A stretch of 9,484 nt of DNA from NCBI GenBank assembly GCA_030592105.1, contig JAUVKE010000072.1, positions 1 to 9,484 on the forward strand, in the 5' to 3' direction. Made by a program: the position numbers and the translations under genes. The number at the start of each line of letters is the position of its first letter. Position 1 is the stretch's first letter. The DNA comes from Desulfobacteraceae bacterium. GTDB taxonomy: Bacteria; Desulfobacterota; Desulfobacteria; Desulfobacterales; BuS5. The notes under the pieces are model-generated. The model was not told the DNA's origin. It searched no databases and saw nothing but the letters and a program-made list of their open reading frames with translations. Shown here in pieces: positions 1 to 7,638 of the stretch.

Positions 1-211
1 AACTTGCGTAATAGTATGCCAGAAAATGACGTCAACAAATTCAGCCATGATGGATTCTTTCTTAACGCTCTCTAATCCGTTCAAACAATTTCAAAGTTTT
101 AATCAGATCATACCTGCTGCCTATCTTAAATCAGTGACGCTGAATATTTACCTCAGTGTATTGCTGTATCGCTGAAATTAAAACCAACCCCATATTTTTA
201 AAGCCTGTAAA
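1..211. other. Left-edge region with no assignable gene
   Basis: No recognisable gene lies here. Two edge fragments are possible and mutually exclusive. On the plus strand a frame open from base 1 stops at TAA 72-74 (24 residues, ending FLNAL), which could be the tail of a gene entering from the left. On the minus strand an ATG at 48-46 opens a frame to the window edge (MAEFVDVIFWHTITQV), but the only upstream purine stretch is a weak AAGAAAG. A second plus-strand frame is also open from base 2 to a TGA at 173-175. None resembles a family I know. No convincing promoter was seen. Confidence 0.25.
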
Positions 212-218
212 TCAGGCT
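202..218 (-). terminator. Weak candidate terminator overlapping the glycerate kinase stop
   Basis: A 6-bp perfect inverted repeat (AGCCTG, 5-nt loop, CAGGCT) overlaps the TGA stop of the glycerate kinase gene. On the minus strand it is followed by TTTAAAAAT, which is a poor U-tract. It may end the nuclease-helicase/kinase transcript, but the short stem and interrupted tract make this tentative. Confidence 0.35.
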
Positions 219-1546
219 ACTATCATTACCCGCAGATCCATTACATTGGTGTTAGTAGGGCCTGTAATTAACAGGTCATCCAGTTTTTTTAAAAAATTAT
301 ACGAATCATTATTCGATAAATAATCATAGGGATTTAAACACAGATTTTCAGCCCGGGTCAGGGTAGTATTATCGGCAATTCCTCCTGCTGCATCCGTGGG
401 ACCGTCATTTCCATCTGTCCCTCCACTAAGGAGAACGATTTTATCATTTCCCGTGATGTCCAAAGCGGCGGCCAGGGAAAATTCCTGGTTGCGCCCCCCC
501 TTACCGTTACCTGTAATCCTGACAGTGGTCTCACCGCCGGAAAGAACACATGCCGGAAGCGGAAGGGGATTCCCTGTTTTATGTATCTCTTTTGCTATGG
601 CAGCATGAACACGGGCCACATCTTTTGTTTCCCCTTCAATCATTGATGATAAAATAATTGAATTGTACCCCATATTATCAGCCTCTTTTTTTGCTGCAGC
701 TATTGCTTCCATGTTATTCCCTATTATTAAGGTGGAAGTTTGGGAAAAAACGGGGTCATCAGCCTTTGGGGTTTCCATTTCTTTTTTTCTAAGGCCGTTT
801 TTAATATGCAGGGAAACACTAAGGGGAAGTTTATCCTCAATATTATATTTTGCTATAATATCCGCACATATAAAAAAGGTGCTTGAATCCGGTACAGTGG
901 GACCGGAAGCAATTACTTCCAGATCGTCACCAACCACATCGGAAAGAATAATAGAGACAATTGGAGCAGGATAGACAATTTTTGCAAGCCTCCCCCCTTT
1001 TATGCTGGAGATATGTTTTCTAATTGCATTAATTTCATCAATGGAGGCGCCGCATTCCAAAAGAACGGCAATTGTATTCTGCTTGTCTTTTAAAGTAATT
1101 CCGTCAACAGGCAGGGGAAGGAGGGCAGAACCCCCTCCTGAAACAAGAAACAAAACAAGATCCTTATCCCCTGCATTTTTTACAAGTTCAAGCATTGCTT
1201 TTGTCCCTTTTTCACCATTTTTATCAGGGAGGGGATGACCTGCCTCAACAAGTTTTATTTTGTCAAGCCTGGTTTTATGACCGTATTTTACATTAATTAT
1301 TCCGTCTGTAATATAATCGGAGAGCAACTCCTCAATTGCTGCTGCCATTGGAGCAGCCCCTTTTCCTGCACCTATTATATATAAGTTTTCAATGGAAGGG
1401 AGATGAACTTTTCTTGAGCCTGCGTAAAAATAGTCTTTGTCACGCCTGCAAAATTTTTTAACAGCCCTGCGGGGTTCAACCGCATATACCCCTTTATTAA
1501 AAATTTTAACAGCGTCTTCCCGCATTTCAGCAATGCTTTTTTGCAT
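212..1546 (-). CDS. Glycerate 2-kinase (DUF4147/MOFRL family)
   Basis: Cytosolic ATP-dependent kinase expected to convert D-glycerate to 2-phosphoglycerate, feeding glycerate from serine/glyoxylate or sugar-acid breakdown into lower glycolysis. The 444 residues match the family length. The N-terminal DUF4147 domain (about 5-240) carries GAGKGAAPMA (59-68), the glycine loop SGGGSALLPLP (136-146) and ASGPTVPD (213-220). The C-terminal MOFRL domain (about 330-440) carries LSGGETTV (335-342), GKGGRNQEF (348-356), SGGTDGNDGPTDAAGG (374-389) and TGPTNTNVMDLRV (428-440). Lys62 and Arg352 sit where the family has its catalytic lysine and arginine. The ATG is preceded by a perfect AAGGAGG (1553-1559) at 6-nt spacing, which fixes the start. 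It lies 24 nt downstream of the nuclease-helicase gene on the same strand, so the two are probably cotranscribed, though no metabolic link is obvious. Family confidence is high; the 2-phospho regiospecificity is inferred from the family. The symbol (gck/garK/ttuD) is left open. Confidence 0.93.
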   Translation of the reverse strand: MQKSIAEMREDAVKIFNKGVYAVEPRRAVKKFCRRDKDYFYAGSRKVHLPSIENLYIIGAGKGAAPMAAAIEELLSDYITDGIINVKYGHKTRLDKIKLVEAGHPLPDKNGEKGTKAMLELVKNAGDKDLVLFLVSGGGSALLPLPVDGITLKDKQNTIAVLLECGASIDEINAIRKHISSIKGGRLAKIVYPAPIVSIILSDVVGDDLEVIASGPTVPDSSTFFICADIIAKYNIEDKLPLSVSLHIKNGLRKKEMETPKADDPVFSQTSTLIIGNNMEAIAAAKKEADNMGYNSIILSSMIEGETKDVARVHAAIAKEIHKTGNPLPLPACVLSGGETTVRITGNGKGGRNQEFSLAAALDITGNDKIVLLSGGTDGNDGPTDAAGGIADNTTLTRAENLCLNPYDYLSNNDSYNFLKKLDDLLITGPTNTNVMDLRVMIVA

Positions 1547-1570
1547 GCTATACCTCCTTGAGAAGGAAAA

Positions 1571-4500
1571 TTAATCAAAGAGTTTCATCTGAACATGTTT
1601 TTCTTTTTTTGTGCGCATTTTTATTTTTTTTTCAGCCTTTTTTAAATCCTCTTCAATTGTCCGCACAAAAGGGGAAAGCTTTTGTTCTTTAATTTTTCCG
1701 AATATCATTCTTTTTTTCGCATAAGTCAAATAAAGTCTTTCTTTTGCCCTTGTCATGGCAACGAAAAAAAGTCTTTTTTCTTCATCCGTATCCTGTTTTG
1801 ACATTTTTCCCCTTTTATGGGGTAATAGCCCGTCTTCGCATCCTGCAATAAAGACCACCGGAAATTCAAGCCCTTTTGCAGCGTGAATTGTCATAAGGGA
1901 AACTTTTTGCACATCAGGAGATATTGCGTCAGAATCGGTTTTAAGAGCAATGTCAGAAATGAATTGATGAAAATTATGTGAATAGTTTTTTGAATCAAAA
2001 AGCAGGGTATTTAATGTTTCGTCTGTTGGATCCTCTTTTATTTTATCAGCAATATTCAAATCAGCCAATATGTATTTCAGTCTGTTTTCAATGGTCATAC
2101 CATTGATGGCCTTTTTTATTTTTGAGATTTTTTTTCCGAAAAGATCGATACAGGCCTTTTTCCCCTCTGGAATTTTTTTTGGAGGAATTTCACTGATATT
2201 TTCAATCGCTTTATTTATTGTAAAACAGTTATCTATTCCCCATGATACGAATTTTTCAAGTGTTTTTCCCCCAATCCCTGAATCGGTCAGGATGACTACC
2301 CTTTCAAAATCTGCATATGTTCCCCAGTCTTCGGTTAATTTTAAAAAGGATAAAAGTACGGAAACCAGAGTCTTGCCGTGGGTTTTCTTTTTTTCTGCAA
2401 TCTGACAGGGAATTCCTGCAGATAAAAGAGTGTCATGAATTATTTCGCCCTGCCTGTGGGTTCTGAATAATACTGCAAAATCAGAAAAACTATAATCCTC
2501 TGTTTGTGCAAAACCATCAACCTTATTAAAATCAAAGCTGTGAAATCCTGTCCCCCCCACAAGTTTTTCCATATATTTGCCGATGGCTACAGCTTCAGCT
2601 TTTTCAGATGCTGTTTCAATAATTCCTATGGTTTTTACACCATGGATATCAGAATATATCCTTGTATCTCTGGAGGAAGTTCCGTTATTTTTAAGTACCT
2701 GAAAAGATGCATCCAATATGGTCTGGGTAGATCTGTAGTTTCTGTTTAAACGTATATCACAGACCCTTGGATAGTCCTTGATAAAATTGTTGAAAAATTT
2801 TACATCCGAACCCCTGAAACCATAAATCGACTGGTCAGGATCACCAATGACGCACAGATTTTCTCCATTGGGTGCAAGGGCACGTATTATTTTATACTGA
2901 CCCGGGTTTATATCCTGATACTCATCTACAAATATGTGGGTAAATTTTTTTTCATAATTTTGTAAAGAAGAATTATTTTTTTCCAGGAGATTAACAGCAT
3001 CAAAAATCAGATCTTCATAATCAAAAAGATTTTGAAATGACAAAAGCGTCTGATATTTTTGGTATACCGCCTTTGTCTCTTTTTGTTCCAATTCGTTTTT
3101 AAACAGGCCATCAATTTCATCAGGGGGAAAAAGGTTCTGTTTTGCCAGTACAATGTTATCGCAAAGAGTATTAAAGTCTGTGGAAATCTTCTCCCCTCTC
3201 CCCATGACCTGTTTTACAGCAGTTTTAATAAAATATTTTCTGTCATTATCATCTATTACAAAAAGTTGTTTCTCCTTATTCTCTGTTTGTAATAAATCAA
3301 GGCAAAAGGAATGAAAGGTAGTGCATGCAGGTGTATGCCCATGGCCTGTAAGGGCTTTTACCCTGTTTCTCATTTCCCTTGAAGCTTTTACAGTAAAGGT
3401 TAAGGCAAGAATGTTCCCGGGGGAAACCCCTTTTGTCTTAACCAGATACGCTATTTTGTGCGTGAGTGTCCTTGTTTTTCCTGTGCCTGGGCCTGCCTCA
3501 ATAAGGAGAGGTTCGCCGTAATGGGTCACAGCATTTTTTTGATCTTTGTTGAGATTATCAAGGATATTTTCCGTAAAATTGTTTTTATAATCTCTGTTTT
3601 TTGTCCCTTTAAGGTCAATTTTTTTTACAGATTTTTCTTTGGGTAATTTTTTGATTTTTTTTTGTTCCGGTTTTTTTTTATTAACCGGTAAAAAGCTGAA
3701 AAAAGTATTCTGCCCCATCAGGGTTTTCCGCTCCTGGTCATCGAATATTTTGATTTTGCCGTATTCGCCGTCAAAACCGGGAATCAGAGTAATCTCGTTA
3801 TTACGCATCCTTTTGATTGCTTCATCCAGCAAAGGAATATTTGCTTTTTTTATATCACCAATGCTTAGATCGTAAAGAATTGAAAATTCATTTCCAAGGG
3901 CATTTAAAGATTTTTGATAAAATCCCCCTACTTTTTTTGTGTTAGGCCCCACTTGCAATATCTCCGACAAAATATTTACAAGGGGAACCAGGCTGTAAAA
4001 GGGATGAGACCTGGCGTGCGGGTTGCCAGTATCCTGGTCGGCAAGTTCTTCAACCCTGTGCATTACCCCTATGGTCAGGGGCTTTCCGCAGACAGGACAT
4101 ATCCCACCGGCTGCCAGGGTCTCTTTTGGAGAAAACATGATTTTGCATTTTCTGTGCCCGTCCATATGGTATTTCCCCTCTTCAGGGAAAAATTCATAAG
4201 TACCCAGAAATTTATGGGGATCACCGGTTTTTAAGGCCGATTTTATGGCGGGGTAACTTAAATCTGTGTCAAAGAGATTTGCCTCTCTACCTAGTTTCAT
4301 GGGGGAATGTGCATCTGAATTGGAAACCAGCGTTAAATTGTCCAGGTTGCTCACCCGTCTGTTCATGGGGGGGTCTGATGAAAGACCGGTTTCAGCGGCA
4401 AATATATGGGGTGCCAGGTCACCAAAACATTCTTCAATGGAATCAAAACCGGATTTTGAGCCGAACATGGAAAACCAGGGTGTCCAGATATGGGCAGGTA

Positions 4501-4981
4501 TTAAAAATGCCTGATCAGAAGATTCAAGGAGAATCTCCAGGAGATTACGTGCATCAAGGCCGAGTATGGGTCTCCCGTCTGATTTAATATTTCCTATTTT
4601 ATCAAGTCGGCTGTTAAAGCTTTCTGCTGTTAAAAGATCGGGCAAAAAGACAAGGTTATGGATCTTGCGGGTTTTGGTCCCTTTTTTGTATATACTGCTT
4701 ATTTCAGAAGCAAGGATAAAACGGACGTCTCTTCTGCAGGACAGGGGAACTTGTTTGTCGCATTCTGCAGATATATCTTTTTTTAACTTAAAAAGCCCTT
4801 CTTCTGCAGGGAGCAGTTTCTCCTTAATTTCGGAGATCCACCCTGGATGCGTAGCATCACCTGTGGCTATAACGGTTATACCCTTTAACTGAGCAGCAAT
4901 ATAAAGATTTTCAAAATCCAGATTTTTAGCTGTTGCCATGGAAAACTTGGAATGTATATGGAGATCTGCTATAAATTTCAT
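1571..4981 (-). CDS. Endonuclease Q-like PHP nuclease fused to UvrD/Rep helicase
   Basis: The 1,136-residue protein has two enzyme modules. Residues 1-430 follow endonuclease Q, which nicks DNA 5' of deaminated bases and abasic sites: DLHIHSKFS (6-14), GDATHPGW (41-48), ASEIS (91-95), IPAHIWTPWFS (161-171), NSDAHSP (221-227), FFPEEGKYHMDGHRKC (264-279), CPVCGKPL (295-302) and HRVEELAD (308-315). A Lys-rich linker (about 434-470) leads to a full superfamily 1A helicase: Q motif LNKDQ (477-481), Walker A AGPGTGKT (496-503), Ia LTFTVKASREM (527-537), DEYQD (686-690), GDPDQSIYGFRG (713-724), LNRNYRS (745-751), TIHAAKGLEF (1031-1040) and VAMTRAKERL (1074-1083). The last residues, QMKLFD, match the bacterial sliding-clamp-binding consensus QxxLF. 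The ATG has AAGG 4 nt upstream. Domain calls are confident. Activity on deaminated DNA and clamp binding are inferred. Automated pipelines would probably name it only a UvrD helicase. Confidence 0.93.
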   Translation of the reverse strand: MKFIADLHIHSKFSMATAKNLDFENLYIAAQLKGITVIATGDATHPGWISEIKEKLLPAEEGLFKLKKDISAECDKQVPLSCRRDVRFILASEISSIYKKGTKTRKIHNLVFLPDLLTAESFNSRLDKIGNIKSDGRPILGLDARNLLEILLESSDQAFLIPAHIWTPWFSMFGSKSGFDSIEECFGDLAPHIFAAETGLSSDPPMNRRVSNLDNLTLVSNSDAHSPMKLGREANLFDTDLSYPAIKSALKTGDPHKFLGTYEFFPEEGKYHMDGHRKCKIMFSPKETLAAGGICPVCGKPLTIGVMHRVEELADQDTGNPHARSHPFYSLVPLVNILSEILQVGPNTKKVGGFYQKSLNALGNEFSILYDLSIGDIKKANIPLLDEAIKRMRNNEITLIPGFDGEYGKIKIFDDQERKTLMGQNTFFSFLPVNKKKPEQKKIKKLPKEKSVKKIDLKGTKNRDYKNNFTENILDNLNKDQKNAVTHYGEPLLIEAGPGTGKTRTLTHKIAYLVKTKGVSPGNILALTFTVKASREMRNRVKALTGHGHTPACTTFHSFCLDLLQTENKEKQLFVIDDNDRKYFIKTAVKQVMGRGEKISTDFNTLCDNIVLAKQNLFPPDEIDGLFKNELEQKETKAVYQKYQTLLSFQNLFDYEDLIFDAVNLLEKNNSSLQNYEKKFTHIFVDEYQDINPGQYKIIRALAPNGENLCVIGDPDQSIYGFRGSDVKFFNNFIKDYPRVCDIRLNRNYRSTQTILDASFQVLKNNGTSSRDTRIYSDIHGVKTIGIIETASEKAEAVAIGKYMEKLVGGTGFHSFDFNKVDGFAQTEDYSFSDFAVLFRTHRQGEIIHDTLLSAGIPCQIAEKKKTHGKTLVSVLLSFLKLTEDWGTYADFERVVILTDSGIGGKTLEKFVSWGIDNCFTINKAIENISEIPPKKIPEGKKACIDLFGKKISKIKKAINGMTIENRLKYILADLNIADKIKEDPTDETLNTLLFDSKNYSHNFHQFISDIALKTDSDAISPDVQKVSLMTIHAAKGLEFPVVFIAGCEDGLLPHKRGKMSKQDTDEEKRLFFVAMTRAKERLYLTYAKKRMIFGKIKEQKLSPFVRTIEEDLKKAEKKIKMRTKKEKHVQMKLFD

Positions 4982-5040
4982 AATACCTTTTATATTGACC
5001 CATCTGAATCAAATTTTCAACAAGTATAGATGTTCATATA

Positions 5041-5114
5041 AATAATTTCACTGCGTTATCGGTCGTCGGAGTATTACAATACGCCTTCCTCCCTCTGGCC
5101 TTGTGAAATTTATT
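5041..5114. repeat. Palindromic MITE/REP-like element in divergent intergenic region
   Basis: AATTTCAC (5044-5051) and GTGAAATT (5103-5110) form a perfect 8-bp terminal inverted repeat, extended by AAT/ATT (5041-5043 and 5112-5114) around one bulged T. Inside is a near-palindrome at 5069-5084 centred on GTATT-AC-AATAC (5071-5082), followed by a pyrimidine-rich CTTCCTCCCTCTGG run. The layout suggests a dispersed short palindromic repeat in the roughly 190-bp region shared by two divergent genes. It could also contain a regulator site. Only one copy is visible here, so dispersal is inferred. Confidence 0.45.
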
Positions 5115-5126
5115 ATCTGAAAATCT

Positions 5127-5146
5127 ATAGTGATTTTATACACTAT
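5127..5146 (+). promoter_or_regulatory. Operator-like inverted repeat upstream of the FAD reductase
   Basis: A perfect ATAGTG-N8-CACTAT inverted repeat ends 21 nt before the reductase ATG. TATAGT (5126-5131) and TATACA (5137-5142) within it could serve as -10 elements, but no good -35 stands at the right distance: TTGTGA at 5101-5106 is 19 nt from TATAGT. A repressor site overlapping the promoter is plausible but unproven. Confidence 0.25.
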
Positions 5147-5167
5147 TTCAAGGTTCCAGGGGGTACC

Positions 5168-6589
5168 ATGGAAAAGAATATTGATACTGAAGTTTTGGTT
5201 ATTGGTTTTGGCGGGGCTGGAGCTGTTGCGGCAATAACTGCACACGATGCAGGGGCTTCGGTTATGATTATTGAAAAAATGGATCATGGGGGAGGGAACA
5301 CCAATCTTTCTTTAGGGGGATTTTTGTGCTTAAAAGATTTTGACAGGGGCCTTCTTTATCTTGAAAGCCTTTGTAACAGGGTCTTTTCCACTCTTGAGCC
5401 GGAAATGATTTATGCCTATGCAAGGGGATGCTTAAATAATCAAAAATGGGTTGAGAATTTTGGCCATTCAACCCATGCTTACGGGGGTGCAGCATTTCCT
5501 GAACTTCCAGGGGCCGATTCCGTGGAAAAACGGATGGTAACAGGTAAAAACAGCACCCGGGAAAATTCTTTTTGGGGCTTTATCCGTACTGAAGTTGAAA
5601 AACGGAGGATTACAGTTTTAAATAATGCTCCGGCCAAAAGTCTTATCATCGGTGAAGACGGGACAGTAAAGGGTGCAGTTGTAAATATGAACGGGGAAAA
5701 AATATCCGTAAAAGCTTCCAGAGCTGTAATCCTGGCATGTGGTGGATTTGAATATAATGACTGGATGAAAAAAAATTATCTCAAGGGTTATCCCTATTAT
5801 TCCCTTGGATCGCCAGGGAACACCGGAGATGGCTTGGCCATGGCCCAGCGTGCAGGTGCAGATATCTGGCATGTATCAAACGTTTCTACGCCTCTTGGAT
5901 TTAAAACAGCCGAATATGAGGCCGCATTTTTGATAAAGCCATTATCCACGCAATATATTTATACAGACAAGTCAGGTAAACGTTTTGCTTCGGAGGTGAT
6001 CGATGTTCATGCCTATAATTATCTTGTTGATCTATTCGATACACAGAGTCTGGAATTTCCCCGCATTCCGTGTTGTATGATATTCGATGAAACCCTTCGT
6101 AAGGCAGGACCCATAGCCATTTCAGCAGTTGGATTTAACAGGGGACGATATCAATGGTCAAAGGATAATAAAAAAGAGATTGATAATGGCTGGATTGTTT
6201 CAGGACAAACCATTGGAGATCTTGCCGATAAAATAGGTGTGGGGCGGGAAATGCTTGAAAATACTGTAAAGAGATACAATCAATATTGTGAATCAGGAAA
6301 GGACAATGATTATAATCTGTCCCGGGAAACAATGAAGCCTCTTTGTAATGGCCCCTATTATTCAATTATGCTCTGGCCGTCCCTTTTGAATACCCAGGGT
6401 GGACCAAGGAGAAACTCCAATGCCCAGGTGCTTTATCCTGATGGTTCTTTGATTCCCCATCTTTACAGTGCGGGTGAACTCGGCTCTTTATTTGGATTGC
6501 TTTATCAAGGGGGTGGAAATATAGGTGAATGCCTGGCTTTTGGCCGTATTGCCGGGGAAAAAGCTGCTGCTGAAAAAAAGATATTTTAG
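5168..6589 (+). CDS. FAD-dependent oxidoreductase, fumarate reductase flavoprotein-like
   Basis: Single-domain FAD_binding_2 protein of 473 residues. The N-terminal ADP-binding loop is GFGGAGAVAA (13-22), followed by GGGNTNLSLGG (41-51), which contacts FAD in this family. ILACGGFEYN (188-197) and GNTGDGLAMAQRAGAD (217-232) are typical of fumarate reductase and 3-ketosteroid dehydrogenase-like flavoproteins. NTQGGPRRNSNAQVL (408-422) lies in the substrate/FAD region and LYSAGELGSLFG plus YQGGGNIGECLAFGRIAG (446-463) closes the FAD site. There is no Tat or Sec signal, no CxxCH heme motif and no extra FMN-binding domain, so it should be cytoplasmic and take electrons from a separate donor. The substrate is not deducible; an unsaturated acid or enoate-type reduction is the family norm. 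Start: ATG with AGGGGGT just upstream. The divergent neighbour and the convergent 4-bp overlap with the methyltransferase gene suggest it is transcribed alone. Confidence 0.88.
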   Translation: MEKNIDTEVLVIGFGGAGAVAAITAHDAGASVMIIEKMDHGGGNTNLSLGGFLCLKDFDRGLLYLESLCNRVFSTLEPEMIYAYARGCLNNQKWVENFGHSTHAYGGAAFPELPGADSVEKRMVTGKNSTRENSFWGFIRTEVEKRRITVLNNAPAKSLIIGEDGTVKGAVVNMNGEKISVKASRAVILACGGFEYNDWMKKNYLKGYPYYSLGSPGNTGDGLAMAQRAGADIWHVSNVSTPLGFKTAEYEAAFLIKPLSTQYIYTDKSGKRFASEVIDVHAYNYLVDLFDTQSLEFPRIPCCMIFDETLRKAGPIAISAVGFNRGRYQWSKDNKKEIDNGWIVSGQTIGDLADKIGVGREMLENTVKRYNQYCESGKDNDYNLSRETMKPLCNGPYYSIMLWPSLLNTQGGPRRNSNAQVLYPDGSLIPHLYSAGELGSLFGLLYQGGGNIGECLAFGRIAGEKAAAEKKIF

Positions 6590-7311
6590 ATCATCCCGTA
6601 GATTTTTTTTAATTCTTCAGTATATTCACCATTTTTGTTGTAGATAATTATCGGCTCTTTTATTTTTATTCCTGGACGGCCTTTTTTCATACCTTCAACC
6701 AGGATCAGTTTTGCACCTGTATCCCTTTTTGAATGGATGGTCCTTAAACACTTTGGCTCCAGATTAAATTTTCTCATCTGTGTCAGCATGTCAACCATCC
6801 GTTCAGCCGGGTAGATAGTAATGAATCGTCCTGAAATATTCAGAATGCGGCTTGCTGCTTCAAGAAAATCGTCGAGGGTTGCGGTTATTTCATGCCTTGC
6901 TATGGCCCGCTGGCTGTTTGCGCATATTCGTCCTGATCTGTTTTTTCTATAAGGGGGATTCGATACAACCAGATCCACCGGGCCTGCAATGGTTTTATGC
7001 TTTAGATCCATTATATTATGGTGCAGGATTGTTATTTTGCTCTCCATACAGTTATCCTGTATGTTTTTCAAGGCGATATCCGCCATCTCTTTTTGTACTT
7101 CTATCCCATATATCTGTATTTGGGGATTTTGGTGCGCCAGTATCAACGGAATAATACCGCATCCGGTTCCCATATCAAGAACCCTGTCCCCGGGACGTGG
7201 AAAGGCGTAACCTGCCAGCAGTACTGCATCTATGGAAAAACGATATCCGTTTTTAGATTGCCTTACCTTGATGGTGCCGTTGAAAAAGGTATCGGTGGTA
7301 AATTGCGTCAC
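6586..7311 (-). CDS. trmN6: tRNA1(Val) (adenine(37)-N6)-methyltransferase-like (TrmN6/YfiC)
   Basis: Class I SAM-dependent methyltransferase of 241 residues, of the YfiC/TrmN6 type that methylates N6 of A37 in tRNA1(Val). The N-terminus has the family signature NGYRFSIDAVLLAGYA (21-36). SAM motif I is VLDMGTGCGIIPLILA (44-59), the acidic loop is YGIEVQ (68-73), and the N6-adenine catalytic motif is NPPY (118-121). It continues into ARHE (138-141), which is conserved in the family. The start is GTG at 7311-7309, sharing GTGA with the stop of the upstream dciA gene, which implies translational coupling; AGGA lies 8 nt upstream. Its 3' end overlaps the convergent flavoprotein gene by 4 bp, so no room for a separate terminator exists. 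Some family members act on other RNA or protein substrates, so the exact target is inferred. Confidence 0.85.
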   Translation of the reverse strand: MTQFTTDTFFNGTIKVRQSKNGYRFSIDAVLLAGYAFPRPGDRVLDMGTGCGIIPLILAHQNPQIQIYGIEVQKEMADIALKNIQDNCMESKITILHHNIMDLKHKTIAGPVDLVVSNPPYRKNRSGRICANSQRAIARHEITATLDDFLEAASRILNISGRFITIYPAERMVDMLTQMRKFNLEPKCLRTIHSKRDTGAKLILVEGMKKGRPGIKIKEPIIIYNKNGEYTEELKKIYGMI

Positions 7312-7628
7312 AGGATCGGTCCTATTGTAAATTTAATATCATAAACCAGTTCCTTTTTCATGGAGCTGTTTATTTTGTCGATAATATTTTTTTTCATGAA
7401 TTGAAGATTATGTATCCAGCTTGATCCTGTAACATGTACTAAAAGTGTTTTTCCCTTAAAAGCAACAGGTTTGGAATTCTTTGCGGTCATATCTCCGACA
7501 ATGGTTTTCCAGCTTATGTTAAGATTTTGCAGGTCGTCGTAAAATTCATTTTTGTAGGATGACAGAAACCTGTTAAGAATGTTACCTATATGCTCAAAAT
7601 TTTTTTTATTTTTTTTATTATCTGGCAT
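7308..7628 (-). CDS. dciA: DUF721 / DciA-type replicative helicase loader
   Basis: DUF721 protein of 106 residues, the family of DciA, the ancestral loader of DnaB helicase in bacteria lacking DnaC or DnaI. Visible hallmarks are IGNILNRFL (14-22), WKTIVG (40-45), SKPVAFKGKTLLVHV (52-66), the SSWIHNLQFMKK segment (69-80) and the ending VYDIKFTIGPIL (95-106). The frame is open upstream to an ATG at 7760, but that would add 44 hydrophobic, unrelated residues and run through the promoter. The ATG at 7628 gives the usual DciA length and is the better start. No Shine-Dalgarno is seen before it, and a consensus promoter ends 10 nt upstream, so translation is probably from a near-leaderless mRNA. Its TGA overlaps the GTG of the methyltransferase gene. 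Family assignment is good; DnaB loading here is inferred. Confidence 0.82.
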   Translation of the reverse strand: MPDNKKNKKNFEHIGNILNRFLSSYKNEFYDDLQNLNISWKTIVGDMTAKNSKPVAFKGKTLLVHVTGSSWIHNLQFMKKNIIDKINSSMKKELVYDIKFTIGPIL

Positions 7629-7638
7629 GGCGTCAAAA

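Noticed and set aside
138..176. Repeated CGCTGAA heptamers in the left-edge region
   Set aside because: Two 7-mers 32 nt apart are expected by chance and have no symmetry or promoter context.
1002..1238. Plus-strand frames inside the glycerate kinase and nuclease-helicase genes
   Set aside because: They are antisense shadows of two genes with complete family motifs; none has a convincing start signal or domain.
5048..5287. Minus-strand frame across the divergent intergenic region
   Set aside because: It overlaps the flavoprotein N-terminus and the palindromic repeat, and its composition is unlike a protein domain.
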